Positions 8,839 to 8,899 of a stretch of DNA of 8,899 nt are shown one piece after another. The first letter of the stretch is position 1; each line of letters begins with the position of its first letter. The stretch comes from Gammaproteobacteria bacterium. Its GTDB lineage: Bacteria > Pseudomonadota > Gammaproteobacteria > Steroidobacterales > Steroidobacteraceae. The position numbers and the translations under genes are program-made. The stretch is taken from NCBI GenBank assembly GCA_030043215.1, contig JASHYG010000023.1, positions 1 through 8,899 on the forward strand, in the 5' to 3' direction. The notes under the pieces were generated by a model that saw only the letters and a list, made by a program, of their open reading frames with translations, was not told the DNA's origin and did not search any database.

Positions 8839-8899
8839 GTGAGCGGCAATGCGCGTGCAAAGGCAGCGCAGGGCCCATCCCCAGACCCCTTGGCGCTCG
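8839..8899 (+). CDS. Start of an unidentified gene, cut by window end
   Basis: A strong ribosome binding site AAGGAG (8825-8830) lies 8 nt before a GTG at 8839-8841, and the frame stays open to the window end (20 codons: MSGNARAKAAQGPSPDPLAL). Too little is present to name the product. The Ala/Pro-rich opening is typical of a flexible N-terminus. A second candidate, ATG 8849 in another frame, is also open but is worse placed relative to the ribosome binding site. Confidence 0.55.
   Translation, partial: MSGNARAKAAQGPSPDPLAL

Overview
This window is GC-rich DNA with tight bacterial gene packing, short intergenic gaps and several GTG/TTG starts. The set of genes suggests a high-GC Gammaproteobacterium: a full-length Kch-type potassium channel close to the E. 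coli layout, a periplasmic Slt70-type lytic transglycosylase, and a LytS/LytTR two-component pair. A Steroidobacter/Nevskia-like lineage would fit, but this is inferred from gene content only. No rRNA, tRNA, CRISPR array, transposase or phage gene was seen.

Layout. Bases 1-320 hold the C-terminal end of a short-chain dehydrogenase/reductase. It converges on a TfdA-like Fe(II)/2-oxoglutarate dioxygenase on the minus strand (347-1348). A divergent gap of about 150 bp follows, then kch (about 1495-2736, plus). Next come a membrane LytS-type sensor kinase (2780-3961) and an overlapping LytTR response regulator (3936-4715), which may share a transcript with kch. A terminator-like inverted repeat (4716-4760) precedes a small secreted protein of unknown function (4837-5475). 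That protein converges, 7 bp apart, on an aldo/keto reductase on the minus strand (5483-6466). A 147-bp divergent region with a perfect 19-nt palindrome and a 13-bp tandem repeat separates the reductase from slt (6614-8614, plus). The last 285 bases hold an unusually dense set of inverted repeats and then the start of another gene (GTG at 8839, strong ribosome binding site) that runs off the window.

How the genes may work together. The kinase and regulator are a clear cognate pair: their genes overlap by 26 nt, and both carry the phosphotransfer residues. Kch directly upstream raises the possibility of an envelope or ion-homeostasis locus, but the 43-bp gap does not prove an operon. The dioxygenase, SDR and aldo/keto reductase are ordinary accessory redox enzymes with unknown substrates. 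The points most worth checking are a probable internal translation start in kch that would release a free RCK domain (as known for E. coli Kch), the palindromic operator candidate before the aldo/keto reductase, and the structured leader at 8664-8806.
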